A DNA stretch of 64,000 bases from Candidatus Dormiibacterota bacterium. GTDB lineage: Bacteria; Chloroflexota; Dormibacteria; Dormibacterales; Dormibacteraceae. Numbering within the stretch: position 1 is the stretch's first letter; each line of letters begins with the position of its first letter. The translations under genes were made by a program, and so were the position numbers. The notes beneath the pieces are model-generated. The model was given only the letters and a program-made list of their open reading frames with translations, did no database searches and was not told the DNA's origin. Of this stretch, positions 42,671 through 51,826 are shown in pieces. Location: assembly GCA_024280995.1 (NCBI GenBank), contig JAMXLM010000013.1, positions 1-64,000 on the forward strand, read 5' to 3'.

Positions 42671-44030
42671 GCTGCTCATCAAGGGCGGAACCGTCTACAC
42701 GCCCGAGGGCCCTCGCGAGGTCGACGTGCACGTCACCGACGGGGTGATCGCCAACGTGGGGCCCAGCCTCGTCGCATCGGCGGCCGAGGTCGTGAACGCG
42801 ACCGGCCGCTACGTGCTGCCTGGCGGCGTGGACGTGCACGTGCACAGCCGCGATCCCGGGTTTCCGGAGAAGGAGGACTTCGCCAGCCTCACCGAGGCGG
42901 CGGCCGCGGGTGGTGTGACCGTCGTCGTCGACATGCCCAACACCGTGCCGGCCGTCGACAGCGCCGGCGTGCTGGAATCCAAGGCTGCGCTCGCCCACAG
43001 CAAGGCGCGCGTCGATTTCGGCCTGTGGGGTCTCGTCCGCTCGAGCAGCACATCGAAGGATCTCGAGGAGATGGCCGCGGCCGGCGCCGTCGGCTTCAAG
43101 GCGTACCTCGCCTACTCGTTCAGCCTGAGCCGAAAGCAGGTCCTGTATTCACCGGGCGTCGACGATCCCGACCTCGAGCCGCCCGCCGACTACGGCACGC
43201 TCGCGCGGCTCGCGTCTGAGATCGCCCGGCTCGGATTGCCCCTGGCGATTCACGCGGAGGATCCCGCGGTGCTGTCGAGCTTCCGGCGGCCGGTTCTGAC
43301 TTATGAGGACCTGCTCGAATCCCGTCCCCCCGAGGCAGAGGCCGTTGCGATCGCCGCCGCGGCGGCGGTCGCGCGCGACGCGGGCGCGCATCTGCACATC
43401 GCCCACCTGTCGAGCGCGCTGGGGTTGCGGGCCGCGGAGGATGCGATGCGGATCGGCACCAACCTCACGCTGGAAACGTGCCCGCAGTTCCTGCTGCTCA
43501 CGGCGGACGACTTCGACCACGCCGGCGCGCACATGAAGATGCTGCCGCCGATCCGCTCGGCCGCCGACCGCGACGCATTGCTGGACGGCCTGATGCGGGG
43601 CGTGATCACCTTGGTGAGCACCGACCATGCGCCGCACACGGACGACGAGAAGGCGCAGCCGTTCGTGGACGCGCCGGCGGGAAGCCCAGGCGTGCAGACC
43701 CTCTACCTCAGCTGCCTGCAGATCGCCAAGGACGCCGGCGACGTCTGGCTCGCGCCGCGGTGGGTGAGCGAGGCGCCGGCGCGGTTCATTGGCGCCGAGC
43801 AGAGCAAGGGAGCGATCGCGCCGGGTTTCGACGCCGACATCGTGGTGGTCGATCCAAACGCTCGCACCCACGTCACACCCGGTGAGATGCGCTCGCGCCA
43901 GCGCCACGGCGCGCTGGAGGGCAAGGAGTTCGACTTCGCCATCGAACAGGTGTACCTGCGCGGCGAGCGGGTGGGAGCCGGCGCAAAGGCTCGGGGCCGC
44001 ATGGTGAGACCGGCGCTCGTGATGCGATGA
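42663..44030 (+). CDS. pyrC: Dihydroorotase (class I; allantoinase-like)
   Basis: 455 residues from TTG 42663 (8 bp inside pyrE). Metal ligands His59/His61 (DVHVHSRDPG), carboxylated Lys146 (GFKAY), later His in IHAEDP and IAHLSS, Asp in STDHAPHT. The DMPNTVPAV motif also fits allantoinase, but the pyrE partner argues for pyrimidine biosynthesis. Family distinction is not absolute from sequence. Confidence 0.85.
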   Translation: MTELLIKGGTVYTPEGPREVDVHVTDGVIANVGPSLVASAAEVVNATGRYVLPGGVDVHVHSRDPGFPEKEDFASLTEAAAAGGVTVVVDMPNTVPAVDSAGVLESKAALAHSKARVDFGLWGLVRSSSTSKDLEEMAAAGAVGFKAYLAYSFSLSRKQVLYSPGVDDPDLEPPADYGTLARLASEIARLGLPLAIHAEDPAVLSSFRRPVLTYEDLLESRPPEAEAVAIAAAAAVARDAGAHLHIAHLSSALGLRAAEDAMRIGTNLTLETCPQFLLLTADDFDHAGAHMKMLPPIRSAADRDALLDGLMRGVITLVSTDHAPHTDDEKAQPFVDAPAGSPGVQTLYLSCLQIAKDAGDVWLAPRWVSEAPARFIGAEQSKGAIAPGFDADIVVVDPNARTHVTPGEMRSRQRHGALEGKEFDFAIEQVYLRGERVGAGAKARGRMVRPALVMR

Positions 44031-44470
44031 GGTCGACGGTGGTTGCGGGGGCGTTGTGCCTTCTCACCGCATGCAGCATCTCGAACAGCTCGGCAGCGAG
44101 GAGCCCGAGTCCTTCCGTCTCTCCCACAGGCCAGCTCGATGCACAGGTGCCGATGCCGGCGTCGTTCCCGCACGACGTGCCGATCTACCCGAGAGCTCGG
44201 CTGACGGCGGCCGCGGGCTTCCCGTCGAGCGGACCGACCTCGTGGGGCATGGAGTGGGAGACCGTCGACTCTGTGGAGAAGGTGCAGGCGTGGTACGCAC
44301 AGAGCTTCAACCAGGGCGACTGGACCATCACGTTCGCCTCCGCCACCGCGGAGAGCTTCGCGGCCACGTTCGCGCGCAAGACCGACAACCACATCAACGG
44401 CACGCTGGCGGCCAGAACGTCAAGCGGGGTCACCCAGATCGTGATGAGCCTGCTCTCTCCGCCCGCCTAG
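44027..44470 (+). CDS. Small secreted lipoprotein
   Basis: 147 residues overlapping the previous stop (ATGA). Signal peptide with lipobox LTAC (Cys16), Ser/Pro linker, then a domain with FPHDVPIYPRARLT and VQAWYAQSFNQGDWTI. This pattern resembles lipoproteins of unknown function that have a DVPIYP motif. Likely surface-exposed on the membrane. Confidence 0.65.
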   Translation: MRSTVVAGALCLLTACSISNSSAARSPSPSVSPTGQLDAQVPMPASFPHDVPIYPRARLTAAAGFPSSGPTSWGMEWETVDSVEKVQAWYAQSFNQGDWTITFASATAESFAATFARKTDNHINGTLAARTSSGVTQIVMSLLSPPA

Positions 44471-44516
44471 AGCGAGCTCTCTCTCCCCGCGGTGAGCGGG
44501 ATCGAGGGTGAGGTGG

Positions 44517-45101
44517 CTACCTGACCGGCGCGCCCCGGAAGATCGGGTTCTGCGCCAGCTCCCGCTCCAGGCTCGTCGCGGGCCCGTGGCCGGGATAGAG
44601 CGCGGTCGAGGGTGGAAGTCGCAGCAGCTTGGTGCCGATGCTCATCATCTGGCGCCGTACATCCGTCTCGGGCGTCTGCTTGCCGATGCCACCGGCGAGG
44701 ATCGTGTCGCCGACGAACGCGTGGTTGGCGATCACGAAGCAGACGCTGCCCGGCGTGTGGCCGGGCGTGTGCATCACCTGCACCTTGAATTCACCGAACG
44801 GCAGCTCGTCGCCTTCGAGAAGGTAGCGGTCGGCCGAGCGCAGGAACTGCTTGGCGTCCGCGGTGTGGATCCCAGTCTCACCGCCGGTCAGGCTTTTGAG
44901 GTCGTCCTTGCCGCCGACGTGGCCGGGATGGCCGTGCGTCGCCAGGATGTGCTTGACCGTGAGCCCGGCCGTCTGCTCCGCGATCTTCTCCGCCGGCATG
45001 CCGGGATCGATGACGACCGCCTCCTTGCTGCCGGCGTCCGAGACGATGTAGCAGTTGACCTCGCGATCGAGCTTGACCTTGACGATGGATAGCTTGCCCA
45101 T
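44517..45101 (-). CDS. Metallo-beta-lactamase-fold hydrolase with altered HxHxDH motif
   Basis: 194 residues, glyoxalase II/MBL fold: VNCYIVSD, VVIDPGMP, ILATHGHPGHVGG, VMHTPGHTPGSVCF, VGDTILAGG, LYPGHGP. The second metal-site Asp of HxHxDH is Gly here (THGHPGH, codon GGC). The remaining His and the GDT Asp are kept, so one metal may still bind. Substrate unknown, possibly a thioester or hydroperoxide product. Confidence 0.82.
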   Translation of the reverse strand: MGKLSIVKVKLDREVNCYIVSDAGSKEAVVIDPGMPAEKIAEQTAGLTVKHILATHGHPGHVGGKDDLKSLTGGETGIHTADAKQFLRSADRYLLEGDELPFGEFKVQVMHTPGHTPGSVCFVIANHAFVGDTILAGGIGKQTPETDVRRQMMSIGTKLLRLPPSTALYPGHGPATSLERELAQNPIFRGAPVR

Positions 45102-45125
45102 TGCGATGACACACTATTTACCGCA

Positions 45126-45227
45126 ATGGAGCACGCCGCTGTGGTCGGGTTTGCGGTAGTGATGCTGCTGATCACGCTTTTCTGGACGTACGGCTACATT
45201 CGCCGCCGCTCGAAAAAGCGCTACTAG
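45126..45227 (+). CDS. 33-residue single-TM mini-protein
   Basis: Read directly: ATG 45126, TAG ends at 45227. Sequence starts MEHAAVVGFAVVMLLITLFW and ends TYGYIRRRSKKRY: one membrane helix and a strongly basic tail, a common micro-protein layout. Divergent from the MBL gene by 24 bp and followed by two hairpins. No close family known to me. Confidence 0.5.
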   Translation: MEHAAVVGFAVVMLLITLFWTYGYIRRRSKKRY

Positions 45228-45235
45228 GCCCCTCT

Positions 45236-45273
45236 GGCCGGCTTCGCCGGCCACCTCCCCGCGAGCGGGGAGG
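45236..45273. terminator. Two adjacent hairpins between convergent genes
   Basis: GGCCGGC-TTC-GCCGGCC (45236-45252) and CCTCCCCG-CGAG-CGGGGAGG (45254-45273), both perfect. They fill the gap between the 33-residue gene and the end of the ParA-partner gene and probably act in both directions. Confidence 0.6.
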
Positions 45274-45274
45274 A

Positions 45275-45571
45275 TTAACCCTCGACGACGGCCTGGATCT
45301 TCATCCGTAATGCGTCCAGAGCGTCGAACTTGTCCAGCTGAGGCTTCGGTCGAGGCCGATCCGGATACTTGGCGACCTGCACCGCCTCCTGCAGCAGCTC
45401 GAGCTCTTCGGGCGTGAAGTTGACCGTCTTGAGGACGACCTCCTTGACCCGTCCGCCGGGCCTGTCGACAGCCTCCTTGATCACCTCGTCGGTATCGGAC
45501 ACGACCTGCGGTCGCGTCGGGCGAAACAGCTCTTCGGATCCGACCAGTGAAACGCGCTTGAAGTTAGGCAT
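45275..45571 (-). CDS. Small partner protein of ParA, unknown
   Basis: 98 residues, starts MPNFKRVSLVGSEELFRPTR and has a predicted helical C-terminus (NFTPEELELLQEAVQVAKYP). It follows the ParA gene by 12 bp on the same strand. Not a ParB by size or motif; it may be an adaptor or positioning cargo. Family not recognised. Confidence 0.65.
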   Translation of the reverse strand: MPNFKRVSLVGSEELFRPTRPQVVSDTDEVIKEAVDRPGGRVKEVVLKTVNFTPEELELLQEAVQVAKYPDRPRPKPQLDKFDALDALRMKIQAVVEG

Positions 45572-45583
45572 CGCTCAAGAACC

Positions 45584-46357
45584 TCAGTCCTGCACCTGGT
45601 GATTTTCGACGACCTTCGCGGCGAGAGCCCGATAAGCCTTCGCGCCCTCGGACTCGCGTGCGTACGTCAGGATGGATTGGCCCGCCAGCGGCGTCTCCGC
45701 AAAACGGATCGAGTCGGTGATGAAGAAGTCGTAGACCTTGTCGCCGTACTTCTCGCGCACCGCGGCGAGCACCTCCTGGGAGTGAAGGGCGCGGTGCTTG
45801 TACAGCGTCGGCAGGATTCCGATGAGCTCGAGCCGTGGGTTCAACCGCCGCTTCACACGCTCCATCGTGACCAGCAGCTCCTGCATGCCCTTCAACGCGA
45901 GGAACTCGGCCTGCAGCGGCACGAGCACCTCGTCCGCGGCGACCAGCGCGTTGATGACGATCAGGTCCAGGGACGGCGGGCAGTCGATGATGATGAAGTC
46001 GTAGCGGCGCTGCGCCGGCTCCAGCTTGTCGCGCAGGATGCTCTCCCGGCCGATCTCGTTGATGAGCTGGTTCTCGGCGCCCGCGAGCTCGATGTCGGCC
46101 GGGATGTAGTGCACGCCCATCTGGGCCGCCTCCTGGACGACGTCGGTGACGGTGGTCTCCGGATCGACGAGCAGGTGGTAGATCGTCTTCTCCAGCTCGT
46201 ACGCCGGCTTCATGTAGAGCGTGAGGTGCCCCTGGGCGTCGAGATCGATCAGGAGGACGCGCTGGCCTATCTCGGCGAGAGCGGCGCCCAGGTTGACGGC
46301 GGTGGTGGTTTTGCCAACCCCGCCCTTCTGCATCGCAACTGCGATCGTTCGGGCCAA
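45584..46357 (-). CDS. ParA/Soj-family ATPase
   Basis: 257 residues from TTG 46357. Deviant Walker A MQKGGVGKTTTAVNLG, A' motif LLIDLDAQGHLT, Walker B YDFIIIDCPPSLD, and the late RRLNPRLELIGILPTLY. Such ATPases position DNA or protein cargo by dynamic binding to the nucleoid. No parB or parS-like repeat nearby, so an orphan ParA working with the 98-residue partner is more likely than the chromosomal parAB. Confidence 0.9.
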   Translation of the reverse strand: MARTIAVAMQKGGVGKTTTAVNLGAALAEIGQRVLLIDLDAQGHLTLYMKPAYELEKTIYHLLVDPETTVTDVVQEAAQMGVHYIPADIELAGAENQLINEIGRESILRDKLEPAQRRYDFIIIDCPPSLDLIVINALVAADEVLVPLQAEFLALKGMQELLVTMERVKRRLNPRLELIGILPTLYKHRALHSQEVLAAVREKYGDKVYDFFITDSIRFAETPLAGQSILTYARESEGAKAYRALAAKVVENHQVQD

Positions 46358-46429
46358 GCGCTGCGAGCATACCCGAAGCTGCGTGTTCTGACTGGATTGG
46401 GGGGCCAGACCACTAGAATTGCGCCCGCT

Positions 46430-47212
46430 TTGGTCATCGACATCCTGATCGTCATCGTGCTGGCCGTCGCATTGATCACCGGGTTCCAGCGCGGGGTCAT
46501 CCAGCCCCTGATGGCCGAGATCTTCTTCTTCGGCACGCTGCTGGTCGTTTTTCGCTTCCACGACCAGTTCACGAGCGAGATGCAGAAGCTGCTTCACCTC
46601 TCCCCGGTCTTCGCCGTGTTCGTGGCGTTGATCCTGGCCGTGGTGCTGGGGGCCGTCGGAGGCGCCATCGGCGGCGCGTTCCACCGCATGGAGGCGATCC
46701 GCGGCGTCGACGGCCTGCTGGGCATCTTCGTCCACGGGGTCGTCACGCTTGTCGTCGTCTACCTCGCGATCTCCGCGCTGGTCGTTCTGGACAACGCGTT
46801 CAAGCCCGCGGTGGACAGCGCGAACCTCACGCTTTCCCAGGTCAACTCGCTCGAGAACGAGATCCTCTCCAACCCGATCACGGCGGCGATGGTGTCGAAG
46901 TCCGACCTGCAGGCTTTGCAGAACGCCGCGGCCAAGGGCAGCGCGAACATCAACAACGTCGGCGGCATCCACCAGCTCGAGCAGCTCTACACGAGCTTCC
47001 TGCAGCCGCAGCTGCATGGGTCGCACCTGGCGCCGTTCATCCTCGGCTTCGGCAGTCACCTGCCGTTCATCGGCCACGAAGGCCCTGGCGACCTCAAGCC
47101 GCTGCCTACGCCGAGCCCCACCGCGTGCCCGACGCCGAAGACGAGCCCGTCGCCCAAGGCGACGACCTCGCCGAAGACGACGCCGGCCCCGACCCCCTGC
47201 CCGACGCACTGA
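46430..47212 (+). CDS. CvpA-like membrane protein with Pro/Thr-rich tail
   Basis: 260 residues from TTG 46430. Four membrane segments in the first ~125 residues (VIDILIVIVLAVALITGFQRG fits the CvpA family start), an extracytoplasmic helical region, and a C-terminal ~40-residue low-complexity tail of Pro, Thr, Ser and Lys (TPSPTACPTPKTSPSPK). Divergent from ParA with 72 bp between. Confidence 0.75.
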   Translation: MVIDILIVIVLAVALITGFQRGVIQPLMAEIFFFGTLLVVFRFHDQFTSEMQKLLHLSPVFAVFVALILAVVLGAVGGAIGGAFHRMEAIRGVDGLLGIFVHGVVTLVVVYLAISALVVLDNAFKPAVDSANLTLSQVNSLENEILSNPITAAMVSKSDLQALQNAAAKGSANINNVGGIHQLEQLYTSFLQPQLHGSHLAPFILGFGSHLPFIGHEGPGDLKPLPTPSPTACPTPKTSPSPKATTSPKTTPAPTPCPTH

Positions 47213-47294
47213 TCGCCGGATAGCTCGGTCCGGGGTTTTGCCGACCGCAGGTGGCGGTTCGGACCATCGCGGGAAACGATTAACGTAGGTCGCG

Positions 47295-48494
47295 ATGCTG
47301 GACCTCGCGCTCACTCCCGACCAGGAGCAGCTGGTCGACGCCGTCAGGGACTTCTGCGCCAGGGAATTCGCGCCGCAGATCGCCGCCAACGATCGCGCCG
47401 GCCGGCACGACCCCGAGATCTTCGCCAAGCTCGCCTCGCTAGGCCTGCCGGGCGTGTGCTTCCCGCAGCGCTACGGCGGTCACGGCATGGACTACCTCGC
47501 GCTCGGCCTCGTGTGCGAGGAGCTCGAGTACGTCGACACCGTCTACCGCACCGTGCTCTCGGTCCACGTCGGGCTCGTAGGGATGGGACTCTACACGTGG
47601 GCGTCCGAGGAGCAGAAGCAGCAGTGGCTGGTGCCGATGGCCTCAGGCAAGAAGCTTGCCTGCTACGGGCTGACCGAGCCCAACGCCGGGTCGGACGTCG
47701 CTTCGATGCAGTCGACCGCCCGCCGCCACGGTGACGGCTACGTCCTCAACGGCCAGAAGATCTGGGTCTCGGACGCCGACACCGCGGACTTTCTCCTGGT
47801 CTTCGCGAAGACGGATCCGAAGGCGGGCGGCAAGGGAGTCAGCGCTTTCATGCTCGACCGCGCGGCCGCCGGCAAGGCGCTGAGAACGGAGCCGATCGAC
47901 GACCGTCTCGGCATTCGCGCCGGAGACGTCGGCTCGATCTACATGACCGACCTCGAGGTTGCCGAGGCCAACCGCATCGGTGACGAAGGAGACGGCTTCA
48001 AGATCGCGATGAGCTGCCTCGACAACGGCCGCTACACGGTGGCCGCGGGCGCGACCGGCACGGTGCGCGCGAGCCTCGACGCGTCTGTCAAGTACGCGCG
48101 GGACCGCAAGACCTTCGGCCAGGAGATCGGGCGCTACCAGCTGGTGCAGCAGATGATCGCGCGCATGTCGCGCGACTACGAGATCTGCCGGCTCCTCTAT
48201 TTCAAGGTCGCGTGGATGAAGAACACGGGAGCACGACACACCCGCCAGGTGTCGATGGCGAAGCAGTACGCGACCGACGCCGCTTTCAACGCCGCCCACG
48301 ACGCCATCGAGGTTCACGGTGCCTACGGTTATTCGGCCGAGTATCCGGTCGAGCGTTTCCTCCGCAACGCGCGTGCGCCGATCATCTATGAGGGCACGCG
48401 CGAGGTGCACACGATCCTCCAGGGCGAGTACGCGCTCGGTTACCGTGAGGATCGGCCGGTCAAGAGATCGCTGCCCCCGTACCAGCCGGACTGA
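47295..48494 (+). CDS. Acyl-CoA dehydrogenase
   Basis: 399 residues. FAD/substrate motifs ACYGLTEPNAGSDVASMQST, KIWVSDADTADFLLVFAK, DRKTFGQEIGRYQLVQQM, and the late catalytic-base region with PIIYEGTREVHTILQGEYAL. Oxidises an acyl-CoA to the enoyl-CoA with electron transfer flavoprotein. The IYEGT segment is closest to short-chain and glutaryl-CoA types. Confidence 0.93.
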   Translation: MLDLALTPDQEQLVDAVRDFCAREFAPQIAANDRAGRHDPEIFAKLASLGLPGVCFPQRYGGHGMDYLALGLVCEELEYVDTVYRTVLSVHVGLVGMGLYTWASEEQKQQWLVPMASGKKLACYGLTEPNAGSDVASMQSTARRHGDGYVLNGQKIWVSDADTADFLLVFAKTDPKAGGKGVSAFMLDRAAAGKALRTEPIDDRLGIRAGDVGSIYMTDLEVAEANRIGDEGDGFKIAMSCLDNGRYTVAAGATGTVRASLDASVKYARDRKTFGQEIGRYQLVQQMIARMSRDYEICRLLYFKVAWMKNTGARHTRQVSMAKQYATDAAFNAAHDAIEVHGAYGYSAEYPVERFLRNARAPIIYEGTREVHTILQGEYALGYREDRPVKRSLPPYQPD

Positions 48495-48544
48495 CCTCGG
48501 CCGCGACGCCGCGGCGCAGGCTGCGGTCGATCGACCTCATCGTC

Positions 48545-49825
48545 TTGTCGCTGTACTGGATCGCGATCGGCTACTGGACCAACAGCCTCACCGCGCTGAT
48601 CCTGCCCCAGCTCATCATCCAGTTCGTCGGGACGGCCAACGAGGGCACCGCGGCGAGCCTGCTCAAAGCCCTCGGCACCGTCGTCGCCGTCGTCTGGCAG
48701 CCGATCGCGGGCGGCATCTCAGACCGAACGGTCACGCGATGGGGCCGGCGCCGGCCGTTCATCTTCGCGGGCACGATCGGCGATCTCGTGTTCCTCGCCG
48801 GCATCGCGCTGGCCGGCAGCTACTGGTGGCTGGTCGTTTTCTACTTCCTCCTCCAGCTGGCATCGAACACCGCGCAAGCGCCCTACCAGGGGCTGCTTCC
48901 CGACGTCGTGCCGCCCGAGCAGCGGGGCGAGGCGTCGGGCTACTACGGCGTCGCGAACCTGATCGGCATCGCCGCGGGGACGGCGGTGGCCGGAGTCGTG
49001 CTGGTGCACGTCGGCCGCGCCGGCGCGATCGTGTCGATCGGGGCGGTCCTGCTAGTGACCATGCTCATCACGGTCACGCTCGTACCCGACCGAGCCGCGC
49101 CGGTCGAGCGGCAGTTCGCCGGTCTGCGCGAGCTTCTCGCCAAGACTTTCGGCACGCCTTTCCGCAACCGCGCGTTCGTGTGGCTGATGGTCTCGCGGCT
49201 CCTCATCTTCATGGGGTTCGGTGGCCTGCAGACCTACGCCTACTTCTACTTCGACAACGTGTTCTTCCACCACGACGCGAGCGCGACCGCAACCGCCGCG
49301 GCGACGCTGCTGGGCATCGCTATTGGCGTGGCGGCCCTCGTCACGTGGCCGGCGTCACGTGTTTCGAACCGGACCGGGCGAAAGCCATTGATCTTCGCCG
49401 CCGGATTCTTCGGGGCGGCGGGGAGCCTGGTCCTGGTGTTCAGCCACTACCGCTGGCTGCCGGATGCAGCGGTCGCGCCTCTCGCGTCGCTGCTCAAGGT
49501 TCCCGATCTCGCTGCCCAGGCAACCCTCGCCGGGCTCGTGATCGGCGTCGGCCTCGGCGTGTTCTTCTCCGTCGACTGGGCCTTCATCCAGGACATCATC
49601 CCGGCGCACGAAGGCGGGCTCTACATGGGCTTCTCGAACATCGCCACCGCCGGCGCCGGCATCCTGGCGCTCGCGATAGGCGGCCCGCTGCTCGACCTGT
49701 TCAACCGGCAGGGCCAGATCCTGGGGCTTCCGGGCGGATTCCCGGTCGTCTTTGGCCTCTTCGTGGTCTGGTTCGTTGCCGGGTCGCTTAGCATCCTGCA
49801 AGTGCCGGAGATCAGGCGAGAGTGA
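48545..49825 (+). CDS. MFS transporter (SLC45/GPH-like)
   Basis: 426 residues from TTG 48545; a CTG start ~15 codons upstream, just after the dehydrogenase stop, would add a basic leader. Twelve hydrophobic segments, cytoplasmic loop SDRTVTRWGRRRPFIFAGTI after helix 2 and a matching loop SNRTGRKPLIFAAGF in the second half. QAPYQGLLPDVVPPEQRGEASG is typical of SLC45-like sugar transporters. Substrate unknown. Its stop overlaps the next GTG. Confidence 0.82.
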   Translation: MSLYWIAIGYWTNSLTALILPQLIIQFVGTANEGTAASLLKALGTVVAVVWQPIAGGISDRTVTRWGRRRPFIFAGTIGDLVFLAGIALAGSYWWLVVFYFLLQLASNTAQAPYQGLLPDVVPPEQRGEASGYYGVANLIGIAAGTAVAGVVLVHVGRAGAIVSIGAVLLVTMLITVTLVPDRAAPVERQFAGLRELLAKTFGTPFRNRAFVWLMVSRLLIFMGFGGLQTYAYFYFDNVFFHHDASATATAAATLLGIAIGVAALVTWPASRVSNRTGRKPLIFAAGFFGAAGSLVLVFSHYRWLPDAAVAPLASLLKVPDLAAQATLAGLVIGVGLGVFFSVDWAFIQDIIPAHEGGLYMGFSNIATAGAGILALAIGGPLLDLFNRQGQILGLPGGFPVVFGLFVVWFVAGSLSILQVPEIRRE

Positions 49826-50697
49826 ACCTCGACGGCCTACGTCCGTGGGGAGGGTTGGTGGACGGCGACCGGCCGGACGTCGTCGTCGCCGGAATCGCGT
49901 ACGACGGTTCGGCCGTGTACCGAAAGGGCGCGGCGCTGGCGCCCCAGCGGATCCGTGAGCTGTCGGCGGTCATGCCGCCGGTCACCGAGGAGGGCCAGCT
50001 CCTGACGGGCCTGCGGGTGAAGGACATCGGGGACCTCGACGCCGGCGAGGACATCGAGGGCGGCTGGATGGACCCGATGAATCGTCTGGCGGCGATTCCT
50101 CCGGAAGCGTTCCTCACCGTCGCCGGAGGTGACCACTGCACGGCCATATCGACGCTTGCGGCTCAGACCCGCCGCCACCCAGGGCTGAGGGTGCTCTGGG
50201 TGGACGCGCACCCGGACCTCTGCGACTACTCCAGGGGCGGCAGCTGGACCTGCGGCTGCGCTCTCCGGCGCGCGCTCGAGGCTTCGGGCATCGAGCCGTC
50301 GCGAGTGGTCATCGCCGGCGGCCGCGACTTCGACCCGGAAGAGCTGGAGTTCATCCGCGCCAACGGCGTCCTCCTGGTGACCGCGGCGGACATCGCGCGC
50401 GACCCCACGGGCTCGGCTCAGAGGATCGCGGAGCGGCTAGCCGGTTCGAAGGTTCACATCTCGTTCGACATCGACGTGCTCGATCCCGCATTCGCCCCCG
50501 GCACCGAGATCCCGTCGGCCGGCGGGCTCTCTTCGCGAGAGGCGCTCGAGCTGCTGCGTGGCGCGACCAGGTCGTCGACGCTGGTCGGATTCGACGTGGT
50601 CGAGGTTTCCCCGCCGTTCGACAATGCGGACATCACTTCGCTTGCCGCGCTGAAGATGATCTTCGAGGTGTGGGGCCTGGTAATTGGAAAGCGCTGA
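49822..50697 (+). CDS. Agmatinase/ureohydrolase family protein
   Basis: 291 residues from GTG. Mn-binding motifs GGDHCTA, VDAHPDLCD and SFDIDVLDPAFAPGTEIPSAGG, all ligand positions kept. Typical length of SpeB-like enzymes, which hydrolyse a guanidino group to urea. The exact substrate cannot be fixed. Overlaps the following FAD gene by 14 bp. Confidence 0.88.
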   Translation: MNLDGLRPWGGLVDGDRPDVVVAGIAYDGSAVYRKGAALAPQRIRELSAVMPPVTEEGQLLTGLRVKDIGDLDAGEDIEGGWMDPMNRLAAIPPEAFLTVAGGDHCTAISTLAAQTRRHPGLRVLWVDAHPDLCDYSRGGSWTCGCALRRALEASGIEPSRVVIAGGRDFDPEELEFIRANGVLLVTAADIARDPTGSAQRIAERLAGSKVHISFDIDVLDPAFAPGTEIPSAGGLSSREALELLRGATRSSTLVGFDVVEVSPPFDNADITSLAALKMIFEVWGLVIGKR

Positions 50698-51826
50698 CGC
50701 CGTCATCGTCGGCGGCGGCGTGATGGGCTGCGCCCTCGCGTATCAGCTCGTCAAGCGCAAGGTCGACGTCGTCCTTCTCGAGCGCGAGGAGCTCGGCTCG
50801 CAGTCGACGGGCAAGTGCGCCGGCGGCGTCCGTCAGCAGTTCTCGATGGAGGCCAACGTCCGCCTGCAGCGCCTCTCGGTGAGCATGTTCGAGGACTTCG
50901 AGCGGGAGACCGGCCACCCGGCCGACTTCCGTCAGATCGGCTACCTGTTCGTGCTCACGCGGCCGCAGGACGTCGAGGACTTTCGGCACAACATGGAGAT
51001 GTGGCACCGCGTGGGACTCACCGAAGCCCGGTGGGTCGACGCCGAGGAGGCCTCGCGCATGGTGCCCGTCCTGAACGTCGACGACGTGCTCGGCTGCACC
51101 TTCTGCCCGACCGATGGAATCGCGAGCCCGGCCGACGTGACGTCCGGCTACGCGTCGGTCGCGAGGCGGCTTGGGGCGCGGTTGCGTGAGGGCGTCGACG
51201 TGCTGGGGATCGACGTCGCCGCAGGGAAGGTGCAGGGCGTGCGCACGTCGCGGGGCGACATCGCCACGCGCCTGGTCTTCAACTGCGCCGGCGCGTGGTC
51301 GTCATCGATCGGGCGCATGGCCGGGCTCGAGATCCCAGTCCTGCCCTACCGGCGGCACATCGTCGCGACCGGAACGTTTGCTGCCGTCCCGCGCACCAAC
51401 CCGATGACGGTCGACTTCCAGAGCTCGCTCTACTTCCACCCGGAGGGCGACGGGGTCCTGATCGGAATGAGCGACCGGGCGGAGCCGCCCGGCTACGTCA
51501 CCGACGTGAACTGGGACTTCCTGGAGAAGATGTTCGAGCAGGCCGCGGTGCGCGCCCCTGCGCTTGCCGGTGCCGGCGTCAAGACGGCGTGGGCCGGTCT
51601 CTACGAGACGACCCCCGACCACCAGGCGATCCTGGGACCCGTGCCCGAGGTCGAAGGCTTCTGGTGCGCGGCCGGATTCAGCGGCCACGGATTCATGCAG
51701 GCGCCGGCGGCGGCCCTGCTGCTCAGCCAGCTGCTGCTCGACAACCGCTCCGACGTCGACATCAGCCCGTTCGCGTTCACCCGCTTTGCCAGGGGCTCGC
51801 TGGTCCGCGAGCGGAACGTGATCTAG
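50684..51826 (+). CDS. FAD-dependent amino-acid/sarcosine oxidase-like protein
   Basis: 380 residues from TTG 50684. Dinucleotide motif AVIVGGGVMGCALAYQL at the N-terminus, GKCAGGVRQQFS, and C-terminal WAGLYETTPDHQAILGPVPE with FSGHGFMQAPA: the DAO family as in sarcosine oxidase beta subunits. Probably oxidises an N-methyl or amino-acid substrate and may act with the neighbouring ureohydrolase in catabolism of nitrogen compounds (inference). Confidence 0.87.
   Translation: MESADAVIVGGGVMGCALAYQLVKRKVDVVLLEREELGSQSTGKCAGGVRQQFSMEANVRLQRLSVSMFEDFERETGHPADFRQIGYLFVLTRPQDVEDFRHNMEMWHRVGLTEARWVDAEEASRMVPVLNVDDVLGCTFCPTDGIASPADVTSGYASVARRLGARLREGVDVLGIDVAAGKVQGVRTSRGDIATRLVFNCAGAWSSSIGRMAGLEIPVLPYRRHIVATGTFAAVPRTNPMTVDFQSSLYFHPEGDGVLIGMSDRAEPPGYVTDVNWDFLEKMFEQAAVRAPALAGAGVKTAWAGLYETTPDHQAILGPVPEVEGFWCAAGFSGHGFMQAPAAALLLSQLLLDNRSDVDISPFAFTRFARGSLVRERNVI

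Noticed and set aside
44919-44936. MBL Asp-to-Gly change as proof of a pseudogene
   Set aside because: The frame is intact and the other motifs are conserved, so it is treated as an altered enzyme rather than a broken gene.
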